Assembly (NCBI GenBank): GCA_964522605.1
Contig: CAZFWV010000019.1
Span: forward strand, 1-43,410
Length of the DNA stretch: 43,410 bases
Source: CAVZLD01 sp964522605
Lineage (GTDB): Bacteria; Planctomycetota; Planctomycetia; Pirellulales; Pirellulaceae
Direction: 5' to 3'
Shown: positions 41,603 to 43,410 of the stretch, in pieces
Layout of the letters: each line of letters opens with the position of its first letter
Numbering within the stretch: position 1 is the stretch's first letter
Program-made: the position numbers and the translations under genes
The notes under the pieces: model-generated
Told to the model about the DNA's origin: nothing
What the model saw: only the letters and a program-made list of their open reading frames with translations
Database searches by the model: none

Positions 41603-42604
41603 TCACGCCGCTCGGGCTCGACCAGGGACCTGCGGACCGGATGATCTGCGATCAGCCCGAGTCCAAAGGGAAAGCATATCCGACGTCTCTCCGCCCTGGC
41701 CGGTGACGTCGTATCCGAGACGTTCCATCGCAGACCCGGCCTGTTTCAGAAACGCGTCTCGATCGGCCTGACTCAAACGCTTGATCTGGTTCTGGTCCAC
41801 ATCTTGCTGGAAGTAACTGGGCAACTCGGATGGCTCGAGCCAGACCACGTTCCATTCGGACGCTCCGTTGAGCCGGTGGTTACCTTGTGCATCCATAACG
41901 CGTCGAACCTGCATTCGCAGTTGTCGCAATTTTTCGAGATCAAGACCAACATGGGAGTAAAGCGACTGCAGAGTCTGGACTGGATTGCAAATCAGGTCCT
42001 CAAAACGCATGATCTGATACCGGGGAAGTTCCTTCGCGTCGCGCAGCATTTTGTCCACCAGCAACTGGTACCGCCAACCGGTTTCGGCGGCCGGCCGACC
42101 GCGCCGCAGATGGCCTTCACAAACTGCCAGCCCATTGCGCACCAACCCGAAGAAGGCTGCGTCGGGATACATCTCGACGAACGTATCGTTGGCGTAGATC
42201 ATCCCGTCGATGTTCTTGCAGAGCAGTCGAGCCTGAACCAATTCATCCTGTGTATAGACCACGTCAGGCGACTTATACAGATTCAACAAGGGATGCTGCG
42301 ATCGCAGTTTCTCTCGGTAAAGGATGCGGTCGATTCGCTTCTTCGCCCACAGGCTAAGTTGTTTTCTTGGTTTAATCAGGCGCGGACTGAAGAAGTCCTG
42401 ACCGTGTCCGACCAAGATCGGTACATCATGGCGCAAGCATTTGCTCAGAACGCGCCAGGGGCTATCCGTAATGCGATGGCCTTTGAAGACGTGATGGGTC
42501 TCGCCCACTAAGCAGACATCCGGATGAGACGCCAGAAGGTTGGTGAGGATCGTTGTCCCCCCACGAGAGAATCCGTTGACGAAAATGGCGTCTTGGTTCA
42601 ACAT
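41603..42604 (-). CDS. Sulfotransferase family protein (333 aa)
   Basis: The N-terminus IFVNGFSRGGTTILTNLLASHPDV (about 7-30) is the PAPS 5'-loop of the Sulfotransfer_1/3 type (G-F-x-R-x-G-T). FFGLVRNGLAVCEGHLRR supplies the 3'-phosphate Arg, and IMRFEDLICNPVQTLQSLYSHVGL is the late conserved segment. It is not closely alike to its neighbour at 40750, so these are distinct subfamilies rather than a recent duplication. It lies 30 bases after the upstream sulfotransferase gene and shares its strand, so an operon is likely. Confidence 0.87.
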   Translation of the reverse strand: MLNQDAIFVNGFSRGGTTILTNLLASHPDVCLVGETHHVFKGHRITDSPWRVLSKCLRHDVPILVGHGQDFFSPRLIKPRKQLSLWAKKRIDRILYREKLRSQHPLLNLYKSPDVVYTQDELVQARLLCKNIDGMIYANDTFVEMYPDAAFFGLVRNGLAVCEGHLRRGRPAAETGWRYQLLVDKMLRDAKELPRYQIMRFEDLICNPVQTLQSLYSHVGLDLEKLRQLRMQVRRVMDAQGNHRLNGASEWNVVWLEPSELPSYFQQDVDQNQIKRLSQADRDAFLKQAGSAMERLGYDVTGQGGETSDMLSLWTRADRRSSGPQVPGRARAA

Positions 42605-42634
42605 GCTGCGCCCCCTGACTTACTGCCCGATCCC

Positions 42635-43315
42635 TTATGCCGCCCGTCGATCGAATCGATAACAAAAGACCGATACATCCGACGCGTAGACTTGGCCCAC
42701 ACGATCAGCCAGAGCATCTGTGTACAGGGCCCGATAGTCACCTTTTTCACTGGAACGCCGCTCGTGTGGCAGCTTTCTTCCCTTCAGCTGCAATCGATCG
42801 GTCACCTGACGGAAGTCCTCCTCCAACCGTTCGTACCGCCCCACGAAATCGACGAGCAGGTGACCATCCCAGTCGACGAGGTATTCGGATTGGGGACGGC
42901 GCAAGGCATGAATCAGCGCAGCCCGGGGCGTCGTATCCGGGACCACGGTCAGAATCCAGTCGACGAATTCGGCAAAGCTGCCAATGCGGTACCGGTGAAG
43001 CAAATCCTGTCGCTCCCGCCGAAAATGACCATAGCTGCTGGCGAGTCGATCCCACGGGTTCCGCACAAACGAGAATTTGAACAGCTGCTCAAATAGCGTG
43101 GGGGGCAGCATCTCGCGCGCGACGAGCACCGGCGCGTGCCGCGGCATCATACTGCCCAAGCGATGCTGGCAAAGCCTGCTGATGCGATGGCACAGAAAGC
43201 CAGGCCAATACAGGGGATCGAGCCATCGGTCCTGCCGCATCACAGCTCGAATACTGGTTCCCCCCGTCTTGGCGATATGGACGAACAGGTATCGATGACG
43301 ATGGGACAGCAGCAT
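42635..43315 (-). CDS. Sulfotransferase family 2-like protein (226 aa)
   Basis: The first strand and loop read RYLFVHIAKTGGTSIRAVMRQ (about 8-28), the Sulfotransfer_2 signature (H-I-x-K-T-G-G-T-S). FKFSFVRNPWDRLASSYGHFRR (about 77-98) is the matching 3'-phosphate segment, and FVGRYERLEEDFRQVTDRL the later conserved one. This type acts on carbohydrate such as heparan or chondroitin in animals. The short length suggests a single catalytic domain. It is the first gene of the three-gene group visible in the window. Confidence 0.88.
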   Translation of the reverse strand: MLLSHRHRYLFVHIAKTGGTSIRAVMRQDRWLDPLYWPGFLCHRISRLCQHRLGSMMPRHAPVLVAREMLPPTLFEQLFKFSFVRNPWDRLASSYGHFRRERQDLLHRYRIGSFAEFVDWILTVVPDTTPRAALIHALRRPQSEYLVDWDGHLLVDFVGRYERLEEDFRQVTDRLQLKGRKLPHERRSSEKGDYRALYTDALADRVGQVYASDVSVFCYRFDRRAA

Positions 43316-43410
43316 GATCGCGCCGGATGCAGTCAGAAGTGGAAAAATCGATTCAAAGGGACGAAAACTCCCATCCCATCCAATCGGACGCGCCTGCGGA
43401 GAAGCATTAG

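Noticed and set aside
43335..43410. Possible C-terminal end of a minus-strand gene entering from the right edge
   Set aside because: A frame runs to the edge and stops at 43333-43335, but 25 codons without a motif are too few to support a gene.

Overview
The window looks like a stretch of Planctomycetota chromosome of moderately high GC, probably from the Planctomycetales/Pirellulales side; the genus cannot be fixed by eye. Pointers are a BBP7-type outer-membrane protein, two giant secreted proteins carrying cadherin-like, DUF11, SdrD_B and dockerin modules behind an LEPR-XLL-like N-terminus, a PQQ-propeller protein opening with the WPMFRGN-type block common in planctomycetes, adjacent genes for GluRS and GlnRS, and many short proteins with no family I recognise. 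I see no rRNA, CRISPR array, insertion sequence or prophage.

Layout. 1-3770 (minus) is the 5' part of a secreted multidomain protein running off the left edge; its frame is open for 1,256 codons. A tRNA-Asp (4253-4326, minus) with a clear promoter follows, then a 47-residue membrane protein, a TPR protein, a free-standing L7/L12-C-terminal-like protein, a Ser/Pro/Gly-rich lipoprotein, a Mn-type superoxide dismutase and a large HD-GYP/PAS/GGDEF protein. From 11622 to 19206 the plus strand carries a membrane protein, gltX, glnS, a DUF1295 membrane protein, a PEBP-family protein and thiO. Facing these on the minus strand are a GT-C glycosyltransferase, a SNF2 helicase and an unknown protein, each overlapping the next.

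The most interesting cluster is 23886-30450 (plus): a LuxE/PaaK-like adenylate-forming ligase, an aldehyde dehydrogenase whose general-base segment looks like that of CoA-acylating reductases, an iron-type alcohol dehydrogenase, an exported PQQ-type propeller and a HemN/HemW-like radical SAM protein. Read together these suggest acid to acyl thioester to aldehyde to alcohol, plus a radical SAM step of unknown purpose. The substrate is unknown, and no described system with this gene set comes to mind.

From 43315 down to 30473 the minus strand encodes three sulfotransferases of different types, a BBP7 outer-membrane protein and a 2,900-residue surface protein built from alternating isopeptide/DUF11-like modules, six SdrD_B-like repeats and four dockerin-type calcium loops. 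This looks like a cell-surface or matrix locus; whether the sulfotransferases modify the matrix is inference.

Limits: families were assigned by reading motifs, without database searches. Start sites were chosen from Shine-Dalgarno-like sequence, overlaps and where homology begins, so several differ from the longest possible frame. Promoters and hairpins are predictions.
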